NCBI GenBank assembly: GCA_029977805.1
Contig: JAPOKE010000005.1
Coordinates: forward strand, 1 to 49,997
Length of the DNA: 49,997 nucleotides
Direction of reading: 5' to 3'
Source of the DNA: Phenylobacterium parvum
Lineage (GTDB): Bacteria; Pseudomonadota; Alphaproteobacteria; Caulobacterales; Caulobacteraceae
Positions 1 through 8,982 of this stretch are shown in pieces; positions within the stretch are counted from its first letter, which is position 1, and every line of letters begins with the position of its first letter. The position numbers and the translations under genes were made by a program. Below the pieces are notes generated by a model. It was not told where the DNA came from. It saw only the letters and a list, made by a program, of their open reading frames with translations, and did not search any database.

Positions 1-429
1 CACGGCCTGTGACGCCACATTGCCCGGGGTGGTGATAGCGACGATGCGGCCCAGGCGCAGGGCGCGGCGGGCGTGGTCGAGGCAGGCGCGGGCGGCTTCG
101 GAGGCGTAGCCCCGGCCCCACACGCTGGCCAGGAAGGCGTAGCCGAGGTCGGGGTCCTTCAGGCCGTCGCGCTTCAGCACGCCGCACAGGCCCACGGGGC
201 GGCCGCCGTCGCGCTCGGTCGCGCGCCACAGGCCATAGCCCTGGCCGGCGTAGGAGGCCCGGGGGCCCTCCTCGATATAGCGGCGGGCGCCCTCCAGGTC
301 GCGCACGCCCCGGTCGCCGATGTTCTCCAGGAAGCCGGGCTCGTTCAGGAGGGCCAGGATGAAGCCGGCGTCGCGGTCGGTCTCCAGCTCGTCGAGGGTC
401 AGCCGGGGCGTGTGGAGGATCACGCTCAC
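1..429 (-). CDS. GNAT family N-acetyltransferase (RimJ/RimL type), C-terminus cut off
   Basis: Reading the minus strand from a GTG at 429 gives 143 residues with no stop before the window edge. The chain opens with the PRLTLDEL strand usual for RimJ/RimL-like acetyltransferases. It carries the acetyl-CoA pyrophosphate loop GRGYAS at residues 105-110, followed by helix EAARACLDHAR and strand RIVAITTPGNVAS. The family transfers acetyl from acetyl-CoA to an amino group, but the substrate cannot be told. The start forms a GTGA overlap with the stop of the upstream dehydrogenase gene, which implies translational coupling and fixes the start. The last 25-40 residues lie outside the window. Confidence 0.85.
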   Translation of the reverse strand, partial: MSVILHTPRLTLDELETDRDAGFILALLNEPGFLENIGDRGVRDLEGARRYIEEGPRASYAGQGYGLWRATERDGGRPVGLCGVLKRDGLKDPDLGYAFLASVWGRGYASEAARACLDHARRALRLGRIVAITTPGNVASQAV

Positions 430-1286
430 CGGGGCGGCTCCAGGCGGGTGAGGAGGCTGGAGGTGTCCCAGCGGCCGCCGCCCAGGGCCTGAACCTCGGC
501 GTACCAGGCGTCGACCTGGCGGGTCAGGTCGAGGCGGGCGCCGTTGCGGGCGGCCTCGTCCAGCACCAGGCCCAGGTCCTTGCGCATCCAGTCGACGGCG
601 AAGCCGAAGTCGAACCTGCCTTCCGCCATGGTGGGCCAGCGGTTGTCCATCTGCCAGGACTGGGCCGCGCCCTGGGAGATGGCGGCCAGCACTTCGGCCG
701 GGTCCAGCCCCGCCCGGCGGGTGAAGTGCAGGGCCTCGGCCAGGCCCTGGACGACGCCGGCGATGGCGATCTGGTTGACCATCTTGGTCAGCTGGCCGGC
801 GCCGGGCCCGCCCATCAGGCGGATGGCGCGGGCGTAGGCCGCGATGACGGGCTCGGCCCGGGCGAAGGCGTCGGGATCGCCGCCGCACATGACGGTCAGC
901 CGCCCGGCCTCCGCCCCCGCCTGCCCGCCCGAGACCGGGGCGTCGAGGAAGCTGTGGCCAGAAGCGCTGGCCAGGGCGGCCATGTCCCGCGCCAGCTCGG
1001 CGGAGGTGGTGGTGTGGTCGACGATGACGCCGCCAGGGGCCAGGGCCGGCAGGATCTGGGGGACCAGGCCGCGCACGTCGGGATCGGCGCCGACGCAGAG
1101 GGCGACCAGCCCGGCGCCCTCCGCCGCCGCCCCGGGGCTGTCGCAGGCGGTTCCGGCGTGCTGGTCCGCCCAGCGGCGGGCCTTGTCCGGGCTGCGGTTG
1201 AAGACCCGCACCTCATGCCCGGCCGCGGCCAGGTGGCCGGCCATGGGGAAACCCATGACGCCCAGTCCGATGAATGCGACCCGCAT
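426..1286 (-). CDS. NAD(P)-dependent beta-hydroxyacid dehydrogenase (3-hydroxyisobutyrate dehydrogenase family)
   Basis: The product has 286 residues. It has an N-terminal Rossmann fold with GLGVMG at residues 7-12, the substrate-binding signature DAPVSGG at 115-121, and the catalytic lysine K168 with N171 in GQLTKMVNQ, followed by an all-helical domain. Family members oxidise 3-hydroxyisobutyrate, tartronate semialdehyde or related acids, and the exact substrate is not evident. I chose the ATG at 1286 because it opens directly on the Rossmann strand and has a GGAGGGG ribosome site just upstream; the frame runs further upstream without family similarity. It is divergent from motB across about 76 bases and overlaps the acetyltransferase gene by GTGA. 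Confidence 0.9.
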   Translation of the reverse strand: MRVAFIGLGVMGFPMAGHLAAAGHEVRVFNRSPDKARRWADQHAGTACDSPGAAAEGAGLVALCVGADPDVRGLVPQILPALAPGGVIVDHTTTSAELARDMAALASASGHSFLDAPVSGGQAGAEAGRLTVMCGGDPDAFARAEPVIAAYARAIRLMGGPGAGQLTKMVNQIAIAGVVQGLAEALHFTRRAGLDPAEVLAAISQGAAQSWQMDNRWPTMAEGRFDFGFAVDWMRKDLGLVLDEAARNGARLDLTRQVDAWYAEVQALGGGRWDTSSLLTRLEPPR

Positions 1287-1362
1287 CCGCCCCTCCATCC
1301 TAAACCGCATCTTAACACTACCGTCCCATAGCCTGACCGGAGAGCAACGCCCGGAAGCGACC

Positions 1363-2244
1363 ATGGCGAACGACGAACGGCCCGTTCTGATCAAGAAGGT
1401 CAAGAAGGTTTCCGGGGGCGGCCACCATGGCGGCGCCTGGAAGGTGGCCTATGCGGACTTCGTGACCGCCATGATGGCCTTCTTCCTGCTGATGTGGCTG
1501 ATCAACACCACCAGCCCCGAGCAGAAGCGCGGCATCGCCGAGTACTTCGCCCCGGCCACGGTGTCGGACTCCACCTCCGGCGCGGGCGGGATCCTGGGCG
1601 GCACGGCCCTGGACGACAACGGCGCCAAGTCGGCGGGCTCCACCTCCATCATGGCCCAGATGGCGCCCGACACGCGCAACGCCCAGGACGGGCCGAACGC
1701 CGCCGCCTCGGTCTCCGACACCCTGGAGACGGCCCGGCAGAAGCGCGAGGAGGCCGAGTTCGACTCCGCCGCCCAGTCGCTGAAGCAGGCCCTGCAGTCC
1801 ATGCCCGAGCTGGCCGAGCTGTCGAAGAACATCATCGTCGACAAGACGCCCGAGGGCCTGCGCATCCAGCTGGTCGACCAGGAGGGGCGCTCGCTCTTCG
1901 CCGAGGGCTCGTCCGTGCCGAACGACCGGGCGCGGGTGCTGCTGCGGGCGATCACCAAGACCCTGAACGAACTGCCCAACCGGATCTCGATCTCGGGCCA
2001 CACCTCGGCCGACTGGCGCGGCGGCGAGGTGGACAGCGACTGGGCCCTGTCCTCGGCCCGGGCCGACGCCTCCCGGCGCATCCTGCAGGCCGCCGGCGTG
2101 GACAAGGACCGGGTCTACCAGGTCTCGGGCAAGGCGAATTCCGAGCCCCTCTACCCGGACGACCCCAGCCTGCCGGGCAACCGGCGCATCGCCATCGTGC
2201 TCCTGCGCGAAGCGCCCGTCCTGCCGCCCGAACCGGCCTTCTGA
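1363..2244 (+). CDS. motB: Flagellar motor stator protein MotB
   Basis: The product has 293 residues. A basic N-terminus (IKKVKKV) is followed by one membrane segment at about 31-50. This segment holds the proton-channel aspartate D32 in AYADFVTAMMAFF, the essential MotB residue. A linker leads to an OmpA-like peptidoglycan-binding domain at about 170-285 (SISGHTSADWRGG, then GNRRIAIVLL). MotB anchors the MotA/B stator to the cell wall and couples ion flow to flagellar rotation. motA is not next to it. The ATG at 1363 has GGAAG seven bases upstream and opens on the conserved basic segment; the same frame is open further upstream but antisense to the dehydrogenase gene. Confidence 0.95.
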   Translation: MANDERPVLIKKVKKVSGGGHHGGAWKVAYADFVTAMMAFFLLMWLINTTSPEQKRGIAEYFAPATVSDSTSGAGGILGGTALDDNGAKSAGSTSIMAQMAPDTRNAQDGPNAAASVSDTLETARQKREEAEFDSAAQSLKQALQSMPELAELSKNIIVDKTPEGLRIQLVDQEGRSLFAEGSSVPNDRARVLLRAITKTLNELPNRISISGHTSADWRGGEVDSDWALSSARADASRRILQAAGVDKDRVYQVSGKANSEPLYPDDPSLPGNRRIAIVLLREAPVLPPEPAF

Positions 2245-2299
2245 CCTTGCGTGGCGAGAGCCTTGCGCCGCCGGTGCGGTTCGGGGTCTAGTCGGGGGC

Positions 2300-3121
2300 G
2301 TGACGCAGCACTTCCCCACCCGCCAGCTCCGGTTCTACCTGACCGCCCCGGCGCCCTGCCCCTACCTGCCCGACCGGCTGGAGCGGAAGGTGTTCGCCCA
2401 CCTGCCCATGGGCGACGGCGCGGTGGTCAATGACGGCCTGAGCCAGAGCGGCTTCCGGCGCTCGCAGAACATCGCCTACCGGCCCGCCTGCGAGACCTGC
2501 GCGGCCTGCGTGTCGGTGCGCATCCCGGCGGCGGACTACGCCCTGTCGCGCTCGGACCGGAAGACCCTGAACCGCAACGCCGACCTGCAGCGCAGCCTGG
2601 TGGAGTCCGAGGCCACGGTGGAGCAGTTCGACCTCCTCGGCCGCTACCTGCGGGCCCGGCACGCCGAGGGCGGCATGACCGACATGGGCTGGCCCGACTT
2701 CGTCGCCATGGTCGAGGACACGCCGGTCCGCACCCACCTGATGGAATACCGCCTGCCCTCGCAGGACGGCGCGCCCGGCGAGCTGGTGGGCTGCGTCCTG
2801 GTGGACCTGCTCGGCGACGGCCTGTCCCTGGTCTATTCCTTCTACGACCCCGAGCTGCCAAGGCGCAGCCTCGGCCGGTTCATGATCCTCGACCACCTCG
2901 CCCAGGCGCGGCTGACGGGCATTCCCTACGTCTACCTGGGCTACTGGGTCCGGGGCTCGGGCAAGATGGACTACAAGGCCGGCTTCCAGCCCCTGGAGGC
3001 CCTCGGCCCCTCCGGCTGGAGGCTCCTGTCGGCCCGCGACCGCGACCCGGCCGTCCACAGCCTGTCCACAGGGGTCGCCGGGACATCCCCCGCCGAGGCC
3101 GCCGGCGCCGTCGACCCCTGA
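2300..3121 (+). CDS. bpt: Bacterial leucyl/phenylalanyl-type aminoacyl-tRNA-protein transferase Bpt (ATE family)
   Basis: The product has 273 residues. The N-terminal ATE domain spans about 15-85 and holds the cysteine group C64, C67 and C70 in RPACETCAACVSVRI, with the family opening CPYLPDRLERKVF. The C-terminal ATE domain (about 105-235) contains YSFYDPELPRRSLG and YVYLGYWVRGSGKMDYK. Bpt enzymes attach leucine from Leu-tRNA to proteins with N-terminal Asp or Glu, marking them for ClpAP through the N-degron pathway. The start is a GTG at 2300; no better in-frame start lies ahead of the conserved TRQLRFYLT. The last 30 residues are a Ser/Ala/Pro-rich tail. hdaA follows 27 bases later on the same strand. 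Confidence 0.92.
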   Translation: MTQHFPTRQLRFYLTAPAPCPYLPDRLERKVFAHLPMGDGAVVNDGLSQSGFRRSQNIAYRPACETCAACVSVRIPAADYALSRSDRKTLNRNADLQRSLVESEATVEQFDLLGRYLRARHAEGGMTDMGWPDFVAMVEDTPVRTHLMEYRLPSQDGAPGELVGCVLVDLLGDGLSLVYSFYDPELPRRSLGRFMILDHLAQARLTGIPYVYLGYWVRGSGKMDYKAGFQPLEALGPSGWRLLSARDRDPAVHSLSTGVAGTSPAEAAGAVDP

Positions 3122-3148
3122 GGCCGAACCGGGCTAGCACCGGTGGGC

Positions 3149-3817
3149 ATGACGCAGGCCCTGCTCGATTTCTGGAACCCGCTGTTCGCGGCGCGGGGCG
3201 AGTTCGTCGCCGGACCGGGCAACGCCGAGGCCCGGGCGCGGCTGGAGGCCTGGCCCCGGTGGCCCGCGGGCTGCCTGGTGCTGGCCGGCCCCGAGGGCTG
3301 CGGCAAGAGCCGGCTGGCCGAGGACTGGGCGGCGCGGGCCGGCGCCCTTGTCCTCGACCCCCGCCGCCCCGACGTCGCCGCGGCGCGCAGCCGTCCCGTC
3401 CTCCTGGAGGACGTCGACCGGGGCTTCTGCGACGAAGGCCTCTTCCACCTGATGAACCTCGCCCCTGTCAGCGGCGGCCTCCTGATGACCGCCCGCACGG
3501 CCCCCGCCGGCTGGTCCACCCCCCTGCCCGACCTGCGATCCCGCCTCCGGGCGGCGGAGGTGGCGACCATCGAGGGCATGGACGACGCCGTCCTGGAGCG
3601 CGTGCTGGAGGACTTCCTCCGGGCCCGGGGCATCCGCCCCTCCCCGGACCTCGCGCCCTACCTGGTGCGCCGGATCGACCGCTCCGCAGCGGCGGCGAGG
3701 GACGTGGTGGAGCGCCTGCACGAGGCCTCCGGGCGGTCCCATCGCCCGGTGACCCGGGCCCTCGCCCGGGAGATCCTCGGCGACGATGCGGAAAATCTTG
3801 ACCTTTTCGGTCCCTGA
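3149..3817 (+). CDS. hdaA: DnaA-related regulatory protein HdaA (Hda homologue)
   Basis: The product has 222 residues. It has a DnaA-like AAA+ core with Walker A GPEGCGKS at 47-54 and Walker B-like RPVLLEDVDRG, then the helical lid, and no DnaA DNA-binding domain. Hda proteins bind the replication clamp and stimulate ATP hydrolysis by DnaA to stop re-initiation. The N-terminal clamp-binding hexapeptide appears as QALLDF at residues 3-8. A second clamp-like motif, NLDLF, stands at the extreme C-terminus (216-220). A GTG six bases upstream is an alternative start. Location directly before ppk supports the name, because this order is known in Caulobacter. Confidence 0.88.
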   Translation: MTQALLDFWNPLFAARGEFVAGPGNAEARARLEAWPRWPAGCLVLAGPEGCGKSRLAEDWAARAGALVLDPRRPDVAAARSRPVLLEDVDRGFCDEGLFHLMNLAPVSGGLLMTARTAPAGWSTPLPDLRSRLRAAEVATIEGMDDAVLERVLEDFLRARGIRPSPDLAPYLVRRIDRSAAAARDVVERLHEASGRSHRPVTRALAREILGDDAENLDLFGP

Positions 3818-3885
3818 CAAGGAAACGTCACGGGCTTGGCCCATGACCGGGCGGATGCTACCGATCCCCTGAACGAGCCCCGCCC

Positions 3886-6099
3886 ATGCCCCTCGCCAAG
3901 ACCCCCGCCAATACCCCCGCCGAGACGGAAGACCGGGCCCGCAGCGCACCGCTGGACCGGGAGCTCATGCGTTCGCCCGAGCGCTTCTTCAACCGCGAGC
4001 TCTCCTGGCTGGCCTTCAACCGCCGGGTCCTGGCGGAAAGCCGCAATCCCCGCCATCCCCTGCTGGAGCGGCTGAGGTTCCTGTCCATCTCGGCGCACAA
4101 CCTCGATGAGTTCTACATGGTCCGGGTGGCCGGCCTGAAGGCCCAGGTCCGCGAGGGCGTGCGCACGGTGAGCCAGGACGGCCTGACGCCCGCCGAGCAG
4201 CTGGAGCGGATCAACGCCGAGGCCGAGGACCTGATGGCCGACCAGCAGGCCCAGTGGCGCGACCTGGCCGCAGAGCTCTCAGGCCAGGGCCTGTCCCTCG
4301 TCTCGCCGGACAGCCTCAGCGAGGCGGACAAGGCGGCCCTGGAGGAGGCCTTCCTCGCCCGCCTGTTCCCGATCCTGACGCCCCTGGCCATCGACCCGGC
4401 CCATCCCTTTCCCTTCATCCCGAACCTGGCCTTCTGCCTGGTGCTGAAGCTGAGGCTGAAGGCCGAGCGCCGCTCGCTCTACGCCCTTGCCCCCATCCCC
4501 GCCCAGGTGGCGCGGTTCTGGGAGCTTCCCGCCCAGCCCGGCGCGCGCCGGCGCCCCGAGCGCCGCTTCGTGACCCTCGAGGCCCTGGTCTCCCTGTTCG
4601 TCGACCGCCTCTTCCCCGGCTCGAACGTGGAGGGCCAGGGCGTCTTCCGCCTGATCCGCGACTCCGACGTGGAAATCGAGGAAGAGGCCGAGGACCTGGT
4701 CCGGGAGTTCGAGGAGCGCCTGAAACAGAGGCGGCTGGGTTCGGTGGTGCGGGTGGAGATCGAGGCCGCCATGCCGCGCGACCTCCAGGACTTCATCTGC
4801 GAGAACCTTCACGCCCGCCGCGAGGACATCATCCGGATCGACGGGGTGCTGGGCCTGGACGAGCTGTCCCAGCTGATCCCCCCGAACCGGCCGGAGCTGA
4901 AGTTCCGGGCCTTCGAGCCGCGCTTCCCGGAACGGATCCGCGACCACGCCGGCGACTGCTTTGCGGCCATCCGCGAGAAGGACATCCTGGTCCACCACCC
5001 CTTCGAGAGCTTCGACGTGGTGGTCCAGTTCCTGCGCCAGGCGGCGCGCGACCCGCACGTCCTGGCGATCAAGCAGACCCTCTACCGGACCTCCCAGGAC
5101 AGCCCCATCGTCGCGGCCCTGATCGAGGCGGCGGAGAACGGCAAGAACGTCACGGCCCTGGTGGAGATCAAGGCCCGGTTCGACGAGGAGGCCAACCTGA
5201 AGTGGGCCCGCGACCTGGAGCGGGCCGGCGTCCACGTCGTCTTTGGCTTCGTGGAGTACAAGACCCACGCCAAGCTCTCGATGGTGGTGCGGCGCGAGGG
5301 CGACCAGCTGCGCACCTACTGCCATTTCGGCACGGGGAACTACCACCCGCAGACGGCGCGGGTTTACACCGACCTGTCCCTCTTCACCTCCGACCCGGCC
5401 CTGGGCCGGGATTCGGCCCGGCTGTTCAACTACATCACCGGCTATGCCCGGCCGCAGCGGATGGAGAAGCTGTCCTTCTCGCCCCTGACCATGAAGACCG
5501 ACCTGCTGCGGATGATCGCCGACGAGGCGGACAACGCCCGGGCCGGCAAGCCGGCGGCCATCTGGGCCAAGCTCAACTCCCTGGTCGACCCGGAGGTCAT
5601 CGACGCCCTCTACGAGGCCAGCCAGGCCGGCGTGGACATCCGCCTGGTGGTGCGGGGCATCTGCTGCCTGCGCCCCGGCGTCCCGGGCCTTTCGGAGAAC
5701 ATCCGGGTCAAGTCCATCGTCGGGCGGTTCCTCGAGCACGCGCGGATCGTCGCCTTCGCCAACGGCGAGGCCATGCCCTCCGCCCAGGCCCGGGTCTTCA
5801 TCTCCTCGGCCGACTGGATGCCCCGCAACCTCGACCGCCGGGTGGAGGCCCTGGCCCCCGTCGAGACGCCCACCGTCCACCAGCAGGTCCTGGACCAGAT
5901 CCTCGTCGCGAACATCCGGGACGAGGCCCAAAGCTGGACGCTGGACGCCTCCGGCGGGTATAGCCGGGACCCCGCCTGGGATCACCCCGGAGCCTTTTCG
6001 GCGCACGAGTACTTCATGACCAATCCCAGCCTCTCGGGCCGCGGACACAAGGTGAAGGACCTGCCCGGCGCGATCGACCATGTGGCGACTCGCACCTAG
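3886..6099 (+). CDS. ppk: Polyphosphate kinase 1
   Basis: The product has 737 residues, a normal Ppk1 length. The N-terminal domain begins [16 protein letters not shown]. The catalytic C-terminal domains carry the autophosphorylated histidine H461 in YKTHAKL, followed by the nucleotide-site segment [10 protein letters not shown]. The second conserved histidine is H618 in RFLEHARI, and [13 protein letters not shown] follows. The enzyme reversibly polymerises the gamma-phosphate of ATP into polyphosphate. The gene follows hdaA by 68 bases and overlaps ppx by 20 bases, so synthesis and breakdown of polyphosphate are probably co-expressed. The first 30 residues are low-complexity (TPANTPAET). Confidence 0.97.
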   Translation: MPLAKTPANTPAETEDRARSAPLDRELMRSPERFFNRELSWLAFNRRVLAESRNPRHPLLERLRFLSISAHNLDEFYMVRVAGLKAQVREGVRTVSQDGLTPAEQLERINAEAEDLMADQQAQWRDLAAELSGQGLSLVSPDSLSEADKAALEEAFLARLFPILTPLAIDPAHPFPFIPNLAFCLVLKLRLKAERRSLYALAPIPAQVARFWELPAQPGARRRPERRFVTLEALVSLFVDRLFPGSNVEGQGVFRLIRDSDVEIEEEAEDLVREFEERLKQRRLGSVVRVEIEAAMPRDLQDFICENLHARREDIIRIDGVLGLDELSQLIPPNRPELKFRAFEPRFPERIRDHAGDCFAAIREKDILVHHPFESFDVVVQFLRQAARDPHVLAIKQTLYRTSQDSPIVAALIEAAENGKNVTALVEIKARFDEEANLKWARDLERAGVHVVFGFVEYKTHAKLSMVVRREGDQLRTYCHFGTGNYHPQTARVYTDLSLFTSDPALGRDSARLFNYITGYARPQRMEKLSFSPLTMKTDLLRMIADEADNARAGKPAAIWAKLNSLVDPEVIDALYEASQAGVDIRLVVRGICCLRPGVPGLSENIRVKSIVGRFLEHARIVAFANGEAMPSAQARVFISSADWMPRNLDRRVEALAPVETPTVHQQVLDQILVANIRDEAQSWTLDASGGYSRDPAWDHPGAFSAHEYFMTNPSLSGRGHKVKDLPGAIDHVATRT

Positions 6100-7597
6100 C
6101 CGCGCGCCCGCGCCCCCCGGACCGCCGCCCGCGGAATCGCGGCATGCGGCCGTCATCGACATCGGGTCGAACTCCATCCGCCTGGTCGTCTACCGGCTCG
6201 AGGGGCGGGCCATCTGGACCGTCTACAACGAGAAGGCCCTGGCGGGGCTGGGCCGCGACCTGCAGACCACCGGCCGGCTCTCGCCCGAGGGTGTCGAGCT
6301 GGCCATGTCGGTCCTGCGCCGCTTCCGGGTCCTGCTCCAGGGCTGGAGCAGCCGCGAGACCTTCGTCGTCGCGACCGCAGCGGTCCGGGAGGCCCGGGAC
6401 AGCCGCAACTTCCTGCGCGCCGTCGAGGAGGAGACCGGCATCACCGTCCGGGTGCTTTCCGGCGAGGAGGAAGCCCGCTACGGCGCCCTCGGCGTCCTGG
6501 CCGGCCAGGCCGACGCCGGCGGGGTCGCCGGGGACCTGGGCGGGTCCAGCCTGGAGCTCGTTCGCCTCGATGACCCTGGCCAGGGCGTGAGCCTGCCCCT
6601 CGGTCCCCTCGCCCTCGGCGCGCCGCGGCCGATGGACGCCGAACGGGTGCGCCGGGTCACCGCCCGGGCCCTGCGCCCCCACGCCGCCCGCCTGTCCAGC
6701 CGCGAGTTCCACGCCGTCGGCGGCGCCTGGCGGAACCTCGCCCTCCTGCACATGGAGCTGGAGGGCTACCCGCTGCACATCGCCCACCAGTACGAGATCC
6801 AGCGGACCGACCTCCTGGACATGTGCCGCTTCGTGGCCCGGCAGTCGCGCTCGTCCCTCGAGGGGATCCAGGGCCTGTCGCGCAAGCGCTTCGACACCCT
6901 GCCCTACGCCGCCGTGGTCCTCTCTGAGGTGGTCCAGGCCCTGGAGGTCCAGCGGGTCGTCATCTCGGCCTTCGGCCTGCGCGAAGGCCTGCTGCTGGAG
7001 TCCATGCCCGAGGCGGTCCGCGCCCTCGACCCCCTCGTGGGCGGCTGCGAGGCCCTTGTCGCCCAGAACGGCCTGACCTTCGACCTGGGGCCGGCCGTCG
7101 AGGCCTTCATCCGTCCCGTCTTCGAGACCCTGCCGCCAGCCTTCGGAACCCGTGACCCGGTCCTGGTGGCCGCCGCCTGCCGGCTTGCCGATCTCGGCGC
7201 CCGGCTCCATCCGGACCACCGGGCGGACCTCGCCTTCGAAAAGGCCCTGCGCGCGCCGATCGCCGGCATGACCCATCCGGAGCGCGCCTTCCTGGCCAGC
7301 GTGGTCTTCGCCCGCCACGCCTCGGCGCCGAACCCGCCCGAGCCGGAGGTCATCAACCGCCTTCTGTCGCCGGAACGCCGGATCCGCGCCCGGGCCCTGG
7401 GCTCGGCCATCCGGCTCGGATGCGACCTTGCCGGCCGGAACGTCGAGGTGCTGCGCCACGCAGCCCTCAGCCTGGAGAACGACCGGCTCCGCCTGTCGGC
7501 CGAGGAAGGCTGGGAAGACATGCTGCTCGGCGAGCAGACCGCCAAGCGGGCCATGACCCTGGCCCAGGCGCTGAAGATCCGCCTCCAGATGGGATGA
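6080..7597 (+). CDS. ppx: Exopolyphosphatase (Ppx/GppA family)
   Basis: The product has 505 residues. It has the actin-like ATPase-fold phosphate loop [14 protein letters not shown] with D27, then [28 protein letters not shown] and the second phosphate motif [11 protein letters not shown]. An HD-like helical C-terminal region follows. Ppx removes terminal phosphates from polyphosphate; GppA relatives also hydrolyse pppGpp. The start at 6080 lies inside the end of ppk (20-base overlap), which suggests coupled translation. Adjacent ppk makes exopolyphosphatase the more likely role. Residues 5-20 are Pro/Ala-rich and probably disordered. Confidence 0.93.
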   Translation: MWRLAPSRAPAPPGPPPAESRHAAVIDIGSNSIRLVVYRLEGRAIWTVYNEKALAGLGRDLQTTGRLSPEGVELAMSVLRRFRVLLQGWSSRETFVVATAAVREARDSRNFLRAVEEETGITVRVLSGEEEARYGALGVLAGQADAGGVAGDLGGSSLELVRLDDPGQGVSLPLGPLALGAPRPMDAERVRRVTARALRPHAARLSSREFHAVGGAWRNLALLHMELEGYPLHIAHQYEIQRTDLLDMCRFVARQSRSSLEGIQGLSRKRFDTLPYAAVVLSEVVQALEVQRVVISAFGLREGLLLESMPEAVRALDPLVGGCEALVAQNGLTFDLGPAVEAFIRPVFETLPPAFGTRDPVLVAAACRLADLGARLHPDHRADLAFEKALRAPIAGMTHPERAFLASVVFARHASAPNPPEPEVINRLLSPERRIRARALGSAIRLGCDLAGRNVEVLRHAALSLENDRLRLSAEEGWEDMLLGEQTAKRAMTLAQALKIRLQMG

Positions 7598-7604
7598 CCC
7601 GAGC

Positions 7605-8594
7605 GTGACCCAGGTCCTGATGTCAGAAGCCGCCTTCCACCGGATCCGGGACAGGATCGCAGGCCTGTCGCCCCGGCTCGACATCGTCACCGTGCCCGAG
7701 GCCGGCCGCTACAGCCGGGATGGTGCGGATGTCTCCGCCGCCGACCTGGCGCCCGAGATCGTCTGGAACACCCAGGAGGCCTACATGTCGGGCCTCCTGC
7801 CGACCCTCATGCGCCCCCTGCTCGACTGCCCTTCGGTGCGCTGGCTGCAGACCTTCAACGCCGGCCTGGACCTGCCCGTCTTCCGTCGCATCATGGAAAA
7901 GGGCGTCCGGATCACCAAGTCCTCGGCGCAGGGCGTGGTGATCGCCGAGTATGTCCTCGCCCACGCCCTCTCGCTGATCGTGCCCATCGACGCCCAGCGC
8001 GACCTGCAGGCCAGGAAGGAGTGGGGCCGTACACAGTACCGGGAGGTCAGCCAGACCCGCTGGCTGCTGGTCGGCTACGGCGCGATCGGCGAGCAGATCG
8101 CCCTGCGCGCCAGGGCCTTCGGCGTCGACCTGACCGTTGTCCGCCGCGGCGCGGAGGCGGGCCTCGCGCACAGGACCCTGCCCCTCTCGCGGATCGCCGA
8201 GGCCCTCCCGGACACGGACGTGGTGGTCCTCGCCTGCGCCCTGACGGACGAGACCCGGGACCTCTGCAACGACGCCTTCTTCTCCGCCCTGAAGCCAGGA
8301 TCCATCCTCATCAACATCGGTCGCGGGGGCCTCGTCGACGAAGACGCCCTGAGGCGGGGGCTTGAGGCCGGTCGGCCCGGCCACGCCGTCCTCGACGTCT
8401 TCCAGACCGAGCCCCTGCCGGAGGATCACTGGATCTGGTCCCACCCCCGGGTGCGGGTCAGCGCCCACACGTCCAATTCCGGCGACGGCGTCCAGCCGCG
8501 GGCCGACGAGCAGTTCATCGCCAACCTGGGCCGTTACCTTGCCGGAGAGCCCCTGATGAACGAGGCGGCGAAATCCGAGGTGGGCCTGGCCTGA
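7605..8594 (+). CDS. D-isomer-specific 2-hydroxyacid dehydrogenase family protein
   Basis: The product has 329 residues. The NAD-binding Rossmann motif GYGAIG stands at 157-162. The catalytic triad of the family is present: R240 in NIGRGGLVDEDAL, E269 in FQTEPLPEDH and H288 in VSAHTSN. These enzymes interconvert 2-keto acids and D-2-hydroxyacids with NAD(P)H; the substrate is unknown. The GTG start at 7605 lies seven bases after the ppx stop, so it may be the last gene of the hdaA-ppk-ppx transcript. Its end is only four bases from the convergent yccF stop. Confidence 0.9.
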   Translation: MTQVLMSEAAFHRIRDRIAGLSPRLDIVTVPEAGRYSRDGADVSAADLAPEIVWNTQEAYMSGLLPTLMRPLLDCPSVRWLQTFNAGLDLPVFRRIMEKGVRITKSSAQGVVIAEYVLAHALSLIVPIDAQRDLQARKEWGRTQYREVSQTRWLLVGYGAIGEQIALRARAFGVDLTVVRRGAEAGLAHRTLPLSRIAEALPDTDVVVLACALTDETRDLCNDAFFSALKPGSILINIGRGGLVDEDALRRGLEAGRPGHAVLDVFQTEPLPEDHWIWSHPRVRVSAHTSNSGDGVQPRADEQFIANLGRYLAGEPLMNEAAKSEVGLA

Positions 8595-8598
8595 CGGC

Positions 8599-8982
8599 TC
8601 AGGTGCGCACGATCTCCGTGCCCACGGGCGCCAGGGAGATGACGGCGAGCTTGAGGTGCTGCAGGCCGAACGGGATGCCGATGATGGTCAGGCAGAGGCC
8701 CAGTCCGAAGGTGATGTGCTGGATGGCCAGGTACCATCCGCCCAGGAGAAACCAGACCAGGTTGAGGAGCAGGCCCATGCACCCCGTGCCCAGGTCGCTG
8801 CGCGTGCGCGCAACCGCCTGCCGGCCGAACGGGGCGTAGCTGAATCGTCCGATCCTGAAGGCGGCGAAGGCCCAGGGAGCGCCGACGATGGTCAGGAACA
8901 GCAGGGCGCCGGCCAGCATCCAGAGGGTGCCGGCGATGAAGCCCCCGAGGACGAACCAGAGGACGTTGAGGATGAAGTTCAT
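8599..8982 (-). CDS. yccF: YccF-family inner-membrane protein (DUF307 repeat)
   Basis: The product has 127 residues with two similar halves typical of YccF. Each half has a hydrophobic segment followed by a conserved turn: LTIVGAPWAFAAFRIGRFSYAPFG in the first half and LTIIGIPFGLQHLKLAVISLAPVG in the second. About four membrane segments are predicted by eye. The function of the family is not established. The start overlaps the rnd stop (ATGA at 8979-8982), so the two genes are translationally coupled. Confidence 0.88.
   Translation of the reverse strand: MNFILNVLWFVLGGFIAGTLWMLAGALLFLTIVGAPWAFAAFRIGRFSYAPFGRQAVARTRSDLGTGCMGLLLNLVWFLLGGWYLAIQHITFGLGLCLTIIGIPFGLQHLKLAVISLAPVGTEIVRT

Noticed and set aside
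4279-6177. Long minus-strand frame opposite ppk, and another of about 560 residues opposite ppx (6014-7690)
   Set aside because: No domain, no ribosome site, and ppk and ppx are complete with catalytic residues.
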